DNA from: Nostoc sp. PCC 7107
GTDB lineage: Bacteria > Cyanobacteriota > Cyanobacteriia > Cyanobacteriales > Nostocaceae
Assembly: GCF_000316625.1 (NCBI RefSeq)
Contig: NC_019676.1
Span: 2,264,501 to 2,328,500 of the forward strand
Direction of reading: 5' to 3'
Length of the DNA: 64,000 nt
In this document: in pieces, positions 17,623 to 26,763 of the stretch
Layout: every line of letters starts with the position of its first letter
Numbering within the stretch: the stretch's first letter is position 1
The notes under the pieces: model-generated
What the model saw: only the letters and a program-made list of their open reading frames with translations
What the model was told of the DNA's origin: nothing
Database searches by the model: none
Made by a program: the position numbers and the translations under genes

Positions 17623-18363
17623 TTAATCAGGAAAGGGTTTACGTGCTATAAATGCCGCATTTCCTTTTGGTAAATAAAAACTACCATAATTGCGAGTTGT
17701 TTGTACACGAAAGCCGATTTTGCGTAAGTCTGTGGCTATTTGGGTGGCTCGGTATAATTGCATATAATGTATTTCTTCATCCCGTCTGTAGTATTCTCCG
17801 ACTTGGCGAAAAGTGATGATGCGGCGGGTTAAAATGTTTTGCGATCGCAGTTCTTCTTTTTCAACTAATACCAGCCAATTTTTGCCTTCGGTAAAATTTT
17901 TAGTTTTATTTCCGACTGCAATTTGTCCTGCTTCCACAATATCGAAGATAAACACACCACCAGGGGTTAATGCTTGATATATGCGCTGGAATAGCTGAAT
18001 CAGGTTTTGGCGGTTGTTGTCAGCATCAAATAAGTAACTCAAGCATTCACTAATGGAAGTGACCGCATGACATGGGGGAATGGCAATTTTAAAGACTGAA
18101 CCAAGATAAAATTTTGCCTGGGGTACTCTTTTTTGAGCGATCGCAATCATCGACTCGGAAATATCAACGCCTAATACCTGATAATTAAACTTGACGAGTT
18201 CGTTTGCCCATAATCCACTTCCACAACCCAAGTCCACTACTAAACCTGAGTTAATTCTGTTTTTATTGAAAATTTCCAGAATACCTGGGGCTGATTTGAG
18301 CGCATAATCCCGAAAACCATCATCATGGATAAAGGCGAGGTCTTCTTTGTACCATTCACTCAT
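17623..18363 (-). CDS. Class I SAM-dependent methyltransferase
   Basis: The 246-residue protein carries SAM motif I VVDLGCGSGLWANELVK (about 43-59), motif II region VLGVDISESMIAIAQKR and motif IV-like SISECLSYLFDAD. C-terminal beta strands hold RRIITFRQVGEYYRRDEEIHYMQLY. It fits the small-molecule methyltransferases annotated as methyltransferase-domain or Methyltransf_25/11 proteins. It is the first gene of the operon with GNAT and cupin genes. That set could modify a small metabolite, but no substrate is evident. Confidence 0.87.
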   Translation of the reverse strand: MSEWYKEDLAFIHDDGFRDYALKSAPGILEIFNKNRINSGLVVDLGCGSGLWANELVKFNYQVLGVDISESMIAIAQKRVPQAKFYLGSVFKIAIPPCHAVTSISECLSYLFDADNNRQNLIQLFQRIYQALTPGGVFIFDIVEAGQIAVGNKTKNFTEGKNWLVLVEKEELRSQNILTRRIITFRQVGEYYRRDEEIHYMQLYRATQIATDLRKIGFRVQTTRNYGSFYLPKGNAAFIARKPFPD

Positions 18364-18399
18364 ATAGAGACCTGAGTTTCAGCAATTTATTTTATCGCA

Positions 18400-18530
18400 G
18401 GAGGCAGAAGGCAGAGAGCAGCGCGTTGCGGGGGTTCCCACACCACATACTTCAAGTCGGCAGAGCCGCCCAACGCAGTGGCTCCCCGTTGTAGCGACTG
18501 CGGAGAGGCAGGAGGCAGGAAGTAAAATAT
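18400..18530. repeat. Purine-rich heptamer arrays around a GC-rich palindromic repeat
   Basis: Short arrays based on 'GGCAGGA' or 'GGAGGCA' (18401-18415 and 18504-18523) flank a GC-rich block (18421-18503) containing AAGTCGGCAGAGCCGCCCA (18454-18472). The same 19-mer with one mismatch occurs at 35427-35445. The block has several inverted parts (GCCGCCCAACGCAGTGGC). It is a dispersed non-coding repeat located between the methyltransferase gene and hisC. Confidence 0.6.
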
Positions 18531-18588
18531 TACTACTCCTGTTATTCACGCTTTCAGGATATCCTCATCTATGCGACTACAGTTATAT

Positions 18589-19650
18589 CTAAATTCTTGT
18601 TGAAATTAATGCCTTAATGGCATTGACCAATATTTGATTTTGTTCATCTGTACCAATGGTGATGCGGAGTTTATCTAGTAGTCCAGGGTGGGGAAAGTAG
18701 CGGATGAGAATTTGTTGTTCTTTGAGTTTTTGATAGAGATACTCGGCGTTTTGTTGGGGTGGCTGGACGAGTAAAAAGTTGGTGTGAGACTCCCAAACCA
18801 GAAAGCCTAATTGTTGAAATTCTCTGGTGAGTTGGGTGCGAGATGCTTTAATTTTGGCTACACAAGCATTTTTATAAGCTTGGTCGGTGATGGCGGCTGT
18901 GGCAACTGTACAGGCGATCGCATCAATGTTATAACTATCCTTGACCTTAAATAATCCCTGCAATAGTTTGGGTTGAGCAATACCAAAACCCAAGCGCAAA
19001 CCCGCTAATGAATAACCTTTAGATAAGGTGCGAATAATTATCACATTCTCATATTCTTTGACCAAAGCTAAGGCATCGCCTTCGGCAAAATCTATATATG
19101 CTTCATCAATGACTAACACCCCAGATAAATGACTGGCGAGTTTTTCTAAATCTGGGCTAGGGACAACATGACCAGAAGGACTGTTAGGCGAAGCAATAAA
19201 TGTTACAGCACCATCAGCAGCAATTAACTCTGCGACTGGTAATTTGTAGTCTTCCGTGTAAGGAATTTCGATAATATCTGCCGACTGCATTTCCGTCAGG
19301 GTACGATATAAAACATAAGTCGGTGTCGGATAAACAACTTTGCGTCCCGGTTCCGTACAGGCTCGCATGACGACATTTAAAATTTCATCACTGCCATTAC
19401 CAACAATAATCCAATCACTGGGTACTCCTAAAACCTGACTAGCCGCGTGGCGAAACTGGTCGCCAAATGGTTCAGGGTAACGCCGCAACCACTCACCGTC
19501 AATTTTTTGTAGTGCGGCTAAAGCATTAGGTGAGGGAGGGTAAGGATTTTCGTTACTATTGAGTTTAATGACTTTAGTACCGCGTTTTGGCTGTTCACCA
19601 GGAACGTAACTAGCCATTGCATCAACATTGGCGCGGAAGAAATTGGTCAT
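18589..19650 (-). CDS. hisC: Histidinol-phosphate aminotransferase
   Basis: This 353-residue PLP enzyme transfers an amino group to imidazole-acetol phosphate in histidine synthesis. Conserved parts are KLNSNENPYPPSP, GNGSDEILN, ASPNSPSG (N156), IDEAYIDF (D182, Y185) and RTLSKGYSLAGLRLG with the PLP lysine K211. The start at 19650 (MTNFFRANVDAMASYVPGEQ) gives the normal family length; the open frame extends 43 codons upstream, but those residues are not family-like. Related paralogues can act on other imidazole or aromatic amino acids. It is monocistronic. Confidence 0.93.
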   Translation of the reverse strand: MTNFFRANVDAMASYVPGEQPKRGTKVIKLNSNENPYPPSPNALAALQKIDGEWLRRYPEPFGDQFRHAASQVLGVPSDWIIVGNGSDEILNVVMRACTEPGRKVVYPTPTYVLYRTLTEMQSADIIEIPYTEDYKLPVAELIAADGAVTFIASPNSPSGHVVPSPDLEKLASHLSGVLVIDEAYIDFAEGDALALVKEYENVIIIRTLSKGYSLAGLRLGFGIAQPKLLQGLFKVKDSYNIDAIACTVATAAITDQAYKNACVAKIKASRTQLTREFQQLGFLVWESHTNFLLVQPPQQNAEYLYQKLKEQQILIRYFPHPGLLDKLRITIGTDEQNQILVNAIKALISTRI

Positions 19651-19946
19651 AGCGGCGAAGAAAGCGACAAGGAAGAAACGAGCAGACAAGTATTTTAGCT
19701 TGTGAATGAATGTCGGAGCTAGATTAATGAGGCTCTGATATTCATTAATGAGCCTTTTAGATTTGCCGTCAAGCACCAAGATGAATCAGATTTTTCCTGT
19801 TCTCCGTTCTTCGTTTTCTGTTCCCTCACCACAGAAATAATTTTAGGAATCAAATCAAATTCTTATAATTTCCGCAAGTTTTTGTTTTTTTTTGGGAATT
19901 CTAACTCTAGAAAAATCTCAAACTGCAAATAAACCAAGGTACTTTT

Positions 19947-22793
19947 ATGAGCAAATGGAAGCAATATAAGTCACTACAATGGCAATTTCTTCTATTTGTA
20001 GTAGGTCGCAGTATTATTCTTTTCAGCAGCATTATATTATTTTCACCATCCAGTGTGGCAATAACTGGAGGAAATACTGCCCAGTTGAAACAGACAAAGC
20101 CAGCAGATACAACTACTGCTGCTGCTGATGAAGCTTATAAAAAAGCCAAGCAACTATATGAGCAAGGCACAGCAGCATCTTTGACACAGGCAATTAAACT
20201 TTTTGAACAAGCGCTTTCAGTGTATCTTAAAGTAGGCGATCGCCAATCACAAGCCTTTACTGTTGCTCACCTTGGCAAAATTTACTCAGATTTAGGACAA
20301 CAGCCAAAAGCACTAGATTATTTAAATCAAGCCTTAGTCCTCCGGCGACAAATTGGAGATCAAAAAGGCGAAACTATCACCCTCAACAACATTGGTAATG
20401 TCTACTCAAATATCGGCGAACTACCAAAAGCACTAGAGTATTTTCAACAAGCTTTATTACTCAAACAAAAAATGGGAGATAAAGCCGGAGAAGCGATAAC
20501 TATTAACAACATAGGTAATGTCTACTTAGATTTAGGTGAACAGCAAAAAGCCCTAGATTATTTTGAACAATCTCTTGCTCTCAGGCGACAGGTAGCAGAC
20601 AAACCAGGTGAAGCTCGCACTCTTAACAACATTGGCAAAGTCTACTCCGATTTAGGAGAACAACAAAAAGCCTTAGAGTATTTCCAGCAATCCTTGCCTT
20701 TATATCAACAAACAAAAGACAAGTCATCAGAATCTAGTACCTTCAACAACATTGGTACGATTTACTTAATGACTGGAGAACAAGAAAAGGCGCTGAATTA
20801 TTTTGAAAAATCCCTGGTTCTCAGGCGAGAGGTGGGAGACAAATTAGGCGAAGCTCGGACTATTAACAATATTGGCAGAGTTTACTTAGATTCAAAAGAC
20901 AAACAAAAAGCCCTAAATTATTTCCAGCAATCCTTACCTTTATTTCAAGCTGTAGAAAATAAATTAGGGATAGCAGCTAACCTCAGCAACATTGGCTATA
21001 TCTATTTAGGCTCAGGAGAACAGCAAAAAGCCCTAGATTATTTTCAGCAATCTCTGCCTTTATATAAACAGGTAGGAAATAGAGACGGAGAAGCTCTGGC
21101 TTTGTATAACATCGCCACCGTGCAACGCAATTTGGGAAATCTGAACGCAGCCCTAACTCAAATTAAAACAGTCATCAGCATTGTTGAAGACCAGCGTACC
21201 AAAATTCATTCTCAAGAACTGCGTACTTCTTATTTTGCGACAGTCCAAAACTATTATCAGTTCTACATTGATTTGCTTATGCAGTTGCACAAACAGCAAC
21301 CATCCAGAGGATATGACGCTTTAGCACTGCAAACCAGTGAACGCGCTCGCGCCCGCAGTCTTTTAGAACTCCTGAGTGAAGCTAACGCTGATATTCGCCA
21401 AGGTGTAGAACCAAAGTTAATTTCTCAACAACAAAACTTGCAAAAACAACTTGATAATTTAGAAAAACGTCGCATCCAAATATTAAGTGATAATCCTACT
21501 GAAGCGCAAGTACAAACTTTAGAAACAGAAAGCGAAACACTTTTAGAACAATATCAACAAATTCAAGCCAAGATTCGCGCCACTAGTCCTAATTATGCTG
21601 CATTAACTCAACCACAACCCCTTTCACTAACAGAAATTCAGCAGCAAGTACTAGATGATGACACCCTACTTTTAGAATATTCATTGGGGGAAAAACGCAG
21701 TTATCTTTGGCTAGTTAGCAATAAAAACATTACTAGTTATGAACTTCCTAAACGCGCAGATATTGAAGCGGCTGTACAAAATTTCCGTCAAGCCATAACC
21801 AGCCCATATCTAAAACCTAGCTCATCTATTAATGCTCTATCTCAGTTAATACTTTCACCAGTAGCCGCGCAACTGAAAAATAAACGTTTAGTAATTGTCA
21901 GCGATGGTGCTTTACAGTATGTCCCATTTACGGCTCTGACTACACCTAATGTTAAAGAAACCAGCAACTATGAACCATTACTGCTGAACCACGAAATTAT
22001 TACTTTACCCTCAGCGTCTACAGTAGCCATCCTCCGACGGGAACACAAACAACGTCAACCTGCTGCTAAAACCTTGGTTGTATTGGCAGATCCCATCTTT
22101 AGCCGAGATGATGAACGTCTCCAAGGTAAAAGCCAAACGTCTACCCTAGTTGCTTCCGAAAATAATTTAAACAGTCTGGCTTTAACCAGGGCGGCTAGAG
22201 ACGCAGACATCAGTTTTGAGCGTTTAAGTTTTACACGCGAAGAAGCAGCACAAATATTAGCTCTGGTTCCCGCTAACAAAGCCAAACAAGCAGTTGATTT
22301 TACTGCTAGTCGTACCACCGCCACTAGTAACGAGTTGAGCCAATATAGCATTGTGCATTTTGCCACACATGGCATTATTAACAGCAAACATCCAGAACTA
22401 TCAGGCATTGTATTGTCATTATTTGATCAGTCGGGAAAACCTCAAAATGGCTTTTTGCGTCTGCACGATGTTTTCAACCTCAAACTGCAAGCAGAATTAG
22501 TCGTACTCAGTGCTTGTCAAACCGGACTAGGTGAAGAAGTCAAAGGAGAAGGATTAGTAGGATTAACTAGAGGGTTTATGTATGCTGGGAGTCCACGCGT
22601 TGTAGTCAGTTTGTGGAGTGTAGATGACCAAGCAACATCAGAATTGATGAAAACATTCTACGAGAAAATGCTCAAAACAAAATTAAAACCTGCCGCTGCA
22701 TTGCGAGCAGCACAAATAGAAATTTGGCGCACTCAAAAATATACCGCACCTTATTATTGGGCAGCTTTCACTTTACAAGGGGAGTGGAAGTAA
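19947..22793 (+). CDS. TPR-CHAT protein (caspase-like protease domain)
   Basis: A 948-residue protein. Residues 12-45 form a hydrophobic segment, probably a signal anchor. About eight TPR units of 40 residues follow (about 90-400; repeated 'N.IG.VY...GE..KAL.YF.Q.L.L....GD'). A coiled linker (about 480-545) precedes a C-terminal CHAT domain (about 640-945). Catalytic dyad residues are visible: H808 in HFATHG and C857 in LSACQTG. CHAT enzymes are caspase-clan peptidases. In cyanobacteria most such TPR-CHAT proteins are uncharacterised; in other bacteria some act with gasdermins or CRISPR effectors. No such partner is next to it here. AAGG precedes the ATG. Confidence 0.9.
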   Translation: MSKWKQYKSLQWQFLLFVVGRSIILFSSIILFSPSSVAITGGNTAQLKQTKPADTTTAAADEAYKKAKQLYEQGTAASLTQAIKLFEQALSVYLKVGDRQSQAFTVAHLGKIYSDLGQQPKALDYLNQALVLRRQIGDQKGETITLNNIGNVYSNIGELPKALEYFQQALLLKQKMGDKAGEAITINNIGNVYLDLGEQQKALDYFEQSLALRRQVADKPGEARTLNNIGKVYSDLGEQQKALEYFQQSLPLYQQTKDKSSESSTFNNIGTIYLMTGEQEKALNYFEKSLVLRREVGDKLGEARTINNIGRVYLDSKDKQKALNYFQQSLPLFQAVENKLGIAANLSNIGYIYLGSGEQQKALDYFQQSLPLYKQVGNRDGEALALYNIATVQRNLGNLNAALTQIKTVISIVEDQRTKIHSQELRTSYFATVQNYYQFYIDLLMQLHKQQPSRGYDALALQTSERARARSLLELLSEANADIRQGVEPKLISQQQNLQKQLDNLEKRRIQILSDNPTEAQVQTLETESETLLEQYQQIQAKIRATSPNYAALTQPQPLSLTEIQQQVLDDDTLLLEYSLGEKRSYLWLVSNKNITSYELPKRADIEAAVQNFRQAITSPYLKPSSSINALSQLILSPVAAQLKNKRLVIVSDGALQYVPFTALTTPNVKETSNYEPLLLNHEIITLPSASTVAILRREHKQRQPAAKTLVVLADPIFSRDDERLQGKSQTSTLVASENNLNSLALTRAARDADISFERLSFTREEAAQILALVPANKAKQAVDFTASRTTATSNELSQYSIVHFATHGIINSKHPELSGIVLSLFDQSGKPQNGFLRLHDVFNLKLQAELVVLSACQTGLGEEVKGEGLVGLTRGFMYAGSPRVVVSLWSVDDQATSELMKTFYEKMLKTKLKPAAALRAAQIEIWRTQKYTAPYYWAAFTLQGEWK

Positions 22794-22867
22794 GAGTAGC
22801 TCGTACGACAGATGGGGAGAGGTTCATCGAACTCACATTAATAATAAATCTTTCACCGAAGACGAGA

Positions 22868-23614
22868 TTAATCTGCGTTGAGAAATTGCAAATATCCATT
22901 GCTGAGTTCTTTTACAGCCAAGTCATAAAATTGCTTACCATGTTCTGGTGTGGCTAAAGCGGGATTTGAACCCATCCGTCCATCTGGGTAACGGTTGCGA
23001 AAGTCAGTCGCACTATAAATGTTGTGTCCCCGCGCTACTTCAGAAGAAAGGGGTGCTTGCTTAATTGCTTCGGGATAAACAAATTGAGTGACAGCTACTT
23101 CACTGGGAGTTGCATGAGAACCTTCTTGATCAGCATATAATTCTTTAGCTAACTCATATACAGATCTGCACATAAACCAATTAGCTAATTGACATTGCAC
23201 TTGATGAGCATGGGAAATTTGTAAATCTTCTAGGTAAGCATAAGTTTCTGAAAAAGCTGCTTTAAGGGTAGCAATGTTACCGCCGTGGCCGTTGATAAAG
23301 TAGAACTTCTTAAAACCAACTTTGACTAAACTAGTGACGTAATCTCGGACTACTTGAATTAAAGTGCTAGGACGGAGACTAATTGTACCGGGAAAGGCGG
23401 TGTGGTGTAATGCCATCCCCACATTGATTGTAGGGCCAACGATCGCCCCAGTTGCTTCACCCACACCACGAGCGATCGCTTCTGCACAAATTGCATCAGT
23501 ACCAATTAACCCCGTTGGCCCGTGTTGTTCTGTAGAACCAATGGGAAAAATCATTCCCTGAGATTGCTGTAAATAAGCTTCAACTTCTGGCCAAGTACTC
23601 AAATGCAGTAACAT
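22868..23614 (-). CDS. Creatininase-family amidohydrolase
   Basis: The 248-residue protein has the creatininase fold motifs: IFPIGSTEQHGPTGLIGTDA (metal ligands E, H, D), INVGMALHHTAFPGTISL, INGHGGN (H) and DQEGSHATPSEVAV with another acidic ligand. GRMGSNPALATPEHGK closes the family pattern. Members hydrolyse cyclic or linear amides such as creatinine or formamide intermediates in cofactor pathways (e.g. MftE, FAPy deformylase). Substrate cannot be assigned. The start MLLHLSTWPEVEAYLQQSQG is common in cyanobacterial members. It is single and convergent with the CHAT gene. Confidence 0.88.
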   Translation of the reverse strand: MLLHLSTWPEVEAYLQQSQGMIFPIGSTEQHGPTGLIGTDAICAEAIARGVGEATGAIVGPTINVGMALHHTAFPGTISLRPSTLIQVVRDYVTSLVKVGFKKFYFINGHGGNIATLKAAFSETYAYLEDLQISHAHQVQCQLANWFMCRSVYELAKELYADQEGSHATPSEVAVTQFVYPEAIKQAPLSSEVARGHNIYSATDFRNRYPDGRMGSNPALATPEHGKQFYDLAVKELSNGYLQFLNAD

Positions 23615-23755
23615 TTTTAATCTATTTCCTCATAAAAATTGTGGTGGAAAGCCAATTTTGCTTTTGTGATTAACTCACCACTAACTCGACTTTAGCCAAA
23701 TTCAGCAATTCTCACCGGAGTAATTGTTGAGCGATCGCATCTAGGGTATCAGATA

Positions 23756-24079
23756 TTAGTCGCAGCAAGAACGTACAGGTGGCATTACACTATGCTGGCG
23801 ATAATCTGCTAAATATTGCTCTAAAACACTAAATTGCCGAATATTTAAACTGTAATAAATCCAACGTCCTTCTTGACGAGAGTTAACTAAGCCAGCTTCT
23901 TTCAGAGTCTTGAGGTGAAATGAGAGTTTTGACTGACTTACCCCCAACACCTCACATAAATCACATACACAAAGTTCTTGCTGTCGCAATAGTTCTAGTA
24001 CATTAATCCGCAGAGGATCAGAAAGAGCATGAAAGCCCGCAGCAATTAAATGTGGAATAGTGGAAGAGGGTGTTTGCAT
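23756..24079 (-). CDS. ArsR-family metal(loid)-responsive repressor
   Basis: The 107-residue winged-helix protein from the ATG at 24079 (MQTPSSTIPHLIAAGFHALS) contains RINVLELLRQQELCVCDLCEVLGVSQSKLSFHLKTLKEAGLV. The cysteine box CVCDLC in the alpha-3 helix is the As(III)/Sb(III)-type binding site of classical ArsR, and the tail ends RSCCD. An ATG 25 codons upstream is possible but adds non-family residues. No arsenic-resistance gene (arsB/acr3, arsC) is adjacent. The nearest gene is a divergent Rieske oxygenase 186 bp away. Confidence 0.88.
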   Translation of the reverse strand: MQTPSSTIPHLIAAGFHALSDPLRINVLELLRQQELCVCDLCEVLGVSQSKLSFHLKTLKEAGLVNSRQEGRWIYYSLNIRQFSVLEQYLADYRQHSVMPPVRSCCD

Positions 24080-24265
24080 GAAATGTTGATGGGTGGGAGT
24101 AGGGGGTACAAATATTATTTTTGAGTGCAGATAAGTAGAAATTGTTTTGTGCAACTGCTTGTTAATTTAGACTATCGGCTGATTTCCTGACTCTTGTCTG
24201 CCATCTTCGTTAAAAAATTGTTACATTTTTTGTGGATAGACAATTATTCCTTGACGCATCTCATC

Positions 24266-25663
24266 ATGTCCAACAGCCTCTTACAGCCATTATCTCCAAC
24301 AACCACAGAAAATTTACCTGCTGGTGGACTAGACCCAGAGCGCTTTGACTGGTTAGAGGTCTGGTATCCCGTCCACTACGTCGCAGATTTAAATAAATCC
24401 CAGCTAACGCGCTTCACCTTACTAGAGCGAGACTTAGTTTTGTGGTGGGACAAAAATGAACAGACTTGGCGAGCCTTTGAAGACCAATGTCCCCACCGTT
24501 TAGCGCCACTTTCCGAAGGCAGAGTTAACAAAGATGGTTGGCTAGAATGTCCCTATCATGGCTGGGCATTTTCGGGAACAGGCAAATGCGAAAGCATTCC
24601 TCAACAAGCACCAGGCGGAAAAGCCGAAACATCTCCCCGCGCTTGTGTAAATTCATTACCAACCACAGTCAGGCAAGGCTTATTGTTTGTTTATCCTGGT
24701 AAAGCCGAGAATGCCGCCAAAACACTAGTTCCTATCGTTGACGTTTTAGAAGAAAATACTGAAGGCTGGGTTTGCCTGAATACCTTTCGAGACTTACCTT
24801 ATGATGCGTTGACCTTAATGGAAAACGTTCTCGACTCCAGCCACATTCCTTACACCCATCACCGCACTGTCGGCAACCGCGCCAATGTTGCACCTGTAGA
24901 ATTAGAAATTGTCGAGTTAGGTAAATGGGGATTTAAAGGCCTTTGGCAAGAAGGCCCCCGCAAAGGCACTTTAGGCAAACAAGATACTACCTTTATTGCA
25001 CCGGGGTTGATGTGGCATGATCTCACATCTAAGCAGTTTGGCAGAACATTAACAGTCGTTTATGCAACCCCCATCCGCAAAGGAGAATGTCGCTTATTTG
25101 CCCGTTTTCCTTTCAAATTCTCATCAAACTTACCAGGGTTATTTCTCAAACTCACTCCTCGCTGGTACTCCCATTTAGGACAAAACGGTGTACTAGAAGA
25201 TGACCAGATTTTCTTACATCACCAAGAACGTTACCTAGAACAAAAAGGTGGCACTGATAACTTTACTAAAGCATTTTATTTACCAACTAAAGCTGATATT
25301 TTTGTATTTCAGTTACGTTCTTGGGTGAAGCAATATTGTGCAGAATCATTTCCAGGTGAGACTTTACCGCCACCACTCCCCAAAGAAGCTTTATTAGATA
25401 GATACCATTCCCACACGAAACATTGCAGTAGTTGTCGAACTGCCCTAAAAAACCTCCAGAGGTTGCGTTTAGGAGTGGTGGTAGCAACAGCATTAATTTG
25501 GAGTTTATTATCTTTATCAGTATTATTTCCCGGTGATAGTTCTCACATCACGGTGATTATTGCCAACTTAGCTGTATTACTCGGTGGCGGAATTTGGTTT
25601 GGGTTAGGCAAGTTAGAACAACAGTTTTATCAAGGGCGAGAAATTCCGCCGAGAAATATGTAG
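24266..25663 (+). CDS. Rieske oxygenase of the pheophorbide a oxygenase / Tic55 family
   Basis: A 465-residue protein starting at the ATG at 24266 (MSNSLLQPLSP); a TTG 24 codons upstream is less likely. A Rieske [2Fe-2S] motif CPHRLAPLSEG...CPYHGW (C-x-H-x17-C-x2-H) lies near residues 75-100. The mononuclear iron motif NVLDSSHIPYTHH (D, H, H) follows. A Pao-type domain comes next, then the redox CxxC motif HTKHCSSCRTAL and two C-terminal membrane segments (about 407-455). Plant relatives are PAO, PTC52, CAO and Tic55. Cyanobacterial members are mostly of unknown substrate, presumed chlorin-related. Confidence 0.92.
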   Translation: MSNSLLQPLSPTTTENLPAGGLDPERFDWLEVWYPVHYVADLNKSQLTRFTLLERDLVLWWDKNEQTWRAFEDQCPHRLAPLSEGRVNKDGWLECPYHGWAFSGTGKCESIPQQAPGGKAETSPRACVNSLPTTVRQGLLFVYPGKAENAAKTLVPIVDVLEENTEGWVCLNTFRDLPYDALTLMENVLDSSHIPYTHHRTVGNRANVAPVELEIVELGKWGFKGLWQEGPRKGTLGKQDTTFIAPGLMWHDLTSKQFGRTLTVVYATPIRKGECRLFARFPFKFSSNLPGLFLKLTPRWYSHLGQNGVLEDDQIFLHHQERYLEQKGGTDNFTKAFYLPTKADIFVFQLRSWVKQYCAESFPGETLPPPLPKEALLDRYHSHTKHCSSCRTALKNLQRLRLGVVVATALIWSLLSLSVLFPGDSSHITVIIANLAVLLGGGIWFGLGKLEQQFYQGREIPPRNM

Positions 25664-25723
25664 CAAAGCAAGGTTAGGTGGAGCAACAGCGAAACCCAAC
25701 AAGGTTTTGATAATATTGACTGT

Positions 25724-26167
25724 CTAACTTTTGTGTGTAAATTCTGATTCAGTTGGGCTAGTTTTTCGCCACCAATTTTTGAGAATGATTGCTGACCAAA
25801 AAATAAATCCCAATATCGCCAAACCTGTTAAGCCATCAGTCCAGATTAACAAGTGCATTTTGGCTGAGAATTGGGAGAATTTTCCATAAAGATAATGTCC
25901 TGGACTGGTTATACCTGTTAAGGAATAGATGAACAGAAAAGCATAAGCCAGCCAATACTTTTGATATTTATACAACCAATATCCAGTAATTCCTATGGCT
26001 GTGAGAATCAGCCATGTTTGATAAACGGCTGGGGCAGTAATCCAAGCTGGTTGGGGATATTGCTCGATGAATAAATAATTATCAGTGTAGTGAATAAATG
26101 TAGAAATAATGCTGGCAATGAGCAGGATTTTCAATAATCTGTGAGGGTTAAATTTAGAATTCATCAT
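25724..26167 (-). CDS. Small multi-pass membrane protein, uncharacterised
   Basis: The 147-residue protein has four hydrophobic segments (about 12-26, 44-62, 69-86 and 107-127), with short loops such as YTDNYLFIEQYPQPAWI. The C-terminus is polar. I do not recognise a named family. Its layout (four helices, aromatic loops) resembles small conserved membrane proteins annotated only as hypothetical. It is convergent with the Rieske oxygenase gene, 60 bp apart. Confidence 0.6.
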   Translation of the reverse strand: MMNSKFNPHRLLKILLIASIISTFIHYTDNYLFIEQYPQPAWITAPAVYQTWLILTAIGITGYWLYKYQKYWLAYAFLFIYSLTGITSPGHYLYGKFSQFSAKMHLLIWTDGLTGLAILGFIFWSAIILKNWWRKTSPTESEFTHKS

Positions 26168-26505
26168 CAGGTTTATATATTTGAGTTTGCATAGGAATAT
26201 ATCTTGTTATAAAGATACAGCAGTTTGCATATTTATGAAATAGTGTAGAGACGTTACATATAATGTCTCTGCATGGTTTTGGATTTTACTCCTTCGTATT
26301 CCCAGCCTGCACAGAGATTTTCAGGAACAGGTTCAAGCATTGATCGTCTAGAGGGACAATAAAAGTCAAGACTTTGGAGTAATATCTCATGGTTGATTAA
26401 TGCAAAACTCTCCGGATAGCTGTTCTTGCTCCCGTATGCTTACCCTTCCCATTCTGGAATGACATGGTTAACATGGGTTGAACATATTTTTCATGATTCA
26501 ACTTT
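26168..26505. other. Intergenic region with one stem-loop
   Basis: No gene is supported. AGAGACGTTA (26247-26256) pairs with TAATGTCTCT (26261-26270) through one G.T wobble; the sequence resembles the dispersed 'GTAGAGACGTT' palindromes of Nostoc-type genomes. The promoter for the gene at 26506 is expected here. Confidence 0.4.
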
Positions 26506-26760
26506 ATGGCTAGAACACCGAATGAATACGCTGTACACCTCTTCCTGGAAACTGGCCATCGTGAGGAAGTACGGTTTCCCACTATTCAAGAATTCCAAAA
26601 ATGGTATAGTGGCGAACTAGTACCCAAGTCTGCCTCGAATGATTTTATTAGTGTACCGATCAAGAATATTCAAGGAGAGTATATGGTTGTCCGTCCATCT
26701 CGGATTGTAGCAATCCGGGTAGAACCACTGTTTAGTTCTAGTGTTGAAAGATTCGACTAA
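26506..26760 (+). CDS. Conserved small protein, unrecognised
   Basis: The 84-residue product (MARTPNEYAVHLFLETGHRE...) is polar with no signal or membrane segment. It ends 3 bp before mltA in the same direction, so the two share a transcript. Middle residues 'VPKSASNDFISVPIKNIQGEYMVVRPSRIVAIRVEP' look like a small beta-rich domain. I cannot name a family. The link to mltA might mean a cell-wall role, but this is only from position. Confidence 0.6.
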   Translation: MARTPNEYAVHLFLETGHREEVRFPTIQEFQKWYSGELVPKSASNDFISVPIKNIQGEYMVVRPSRIVAIRVEPLFSSSVERFD

Positions 26761-26763
26761 ATC

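Noticed and set aside
22955-22995. A tRNA 3'-half-like string (GGGTTCAAATCCCGC and a following ACCA) on the minus strand
   Set aside because: It is part of the conserved creatininase motif GRMGSNPALATPEHGK in the correct frame. No D-arm or anticodon arm precedes it, and the T-stem has mismatches.
23756-24079. Arsenic-resistance operon
   Set aside because: Only the ArsR regulator is present; no arsenite pump, arsenate reductase or methyltransferase ArsM is adjacent. The methyltransferase at 17623-18363 lacks the ArsM cysteine pattern.
26426-26620. Plus-strand frame overlapping the start of the gene at 26506
   Set aside because: The gene at 26506 is in another frame, fits the spacing to mltA and has more protein-like composition. 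The overlapping frame has no support.
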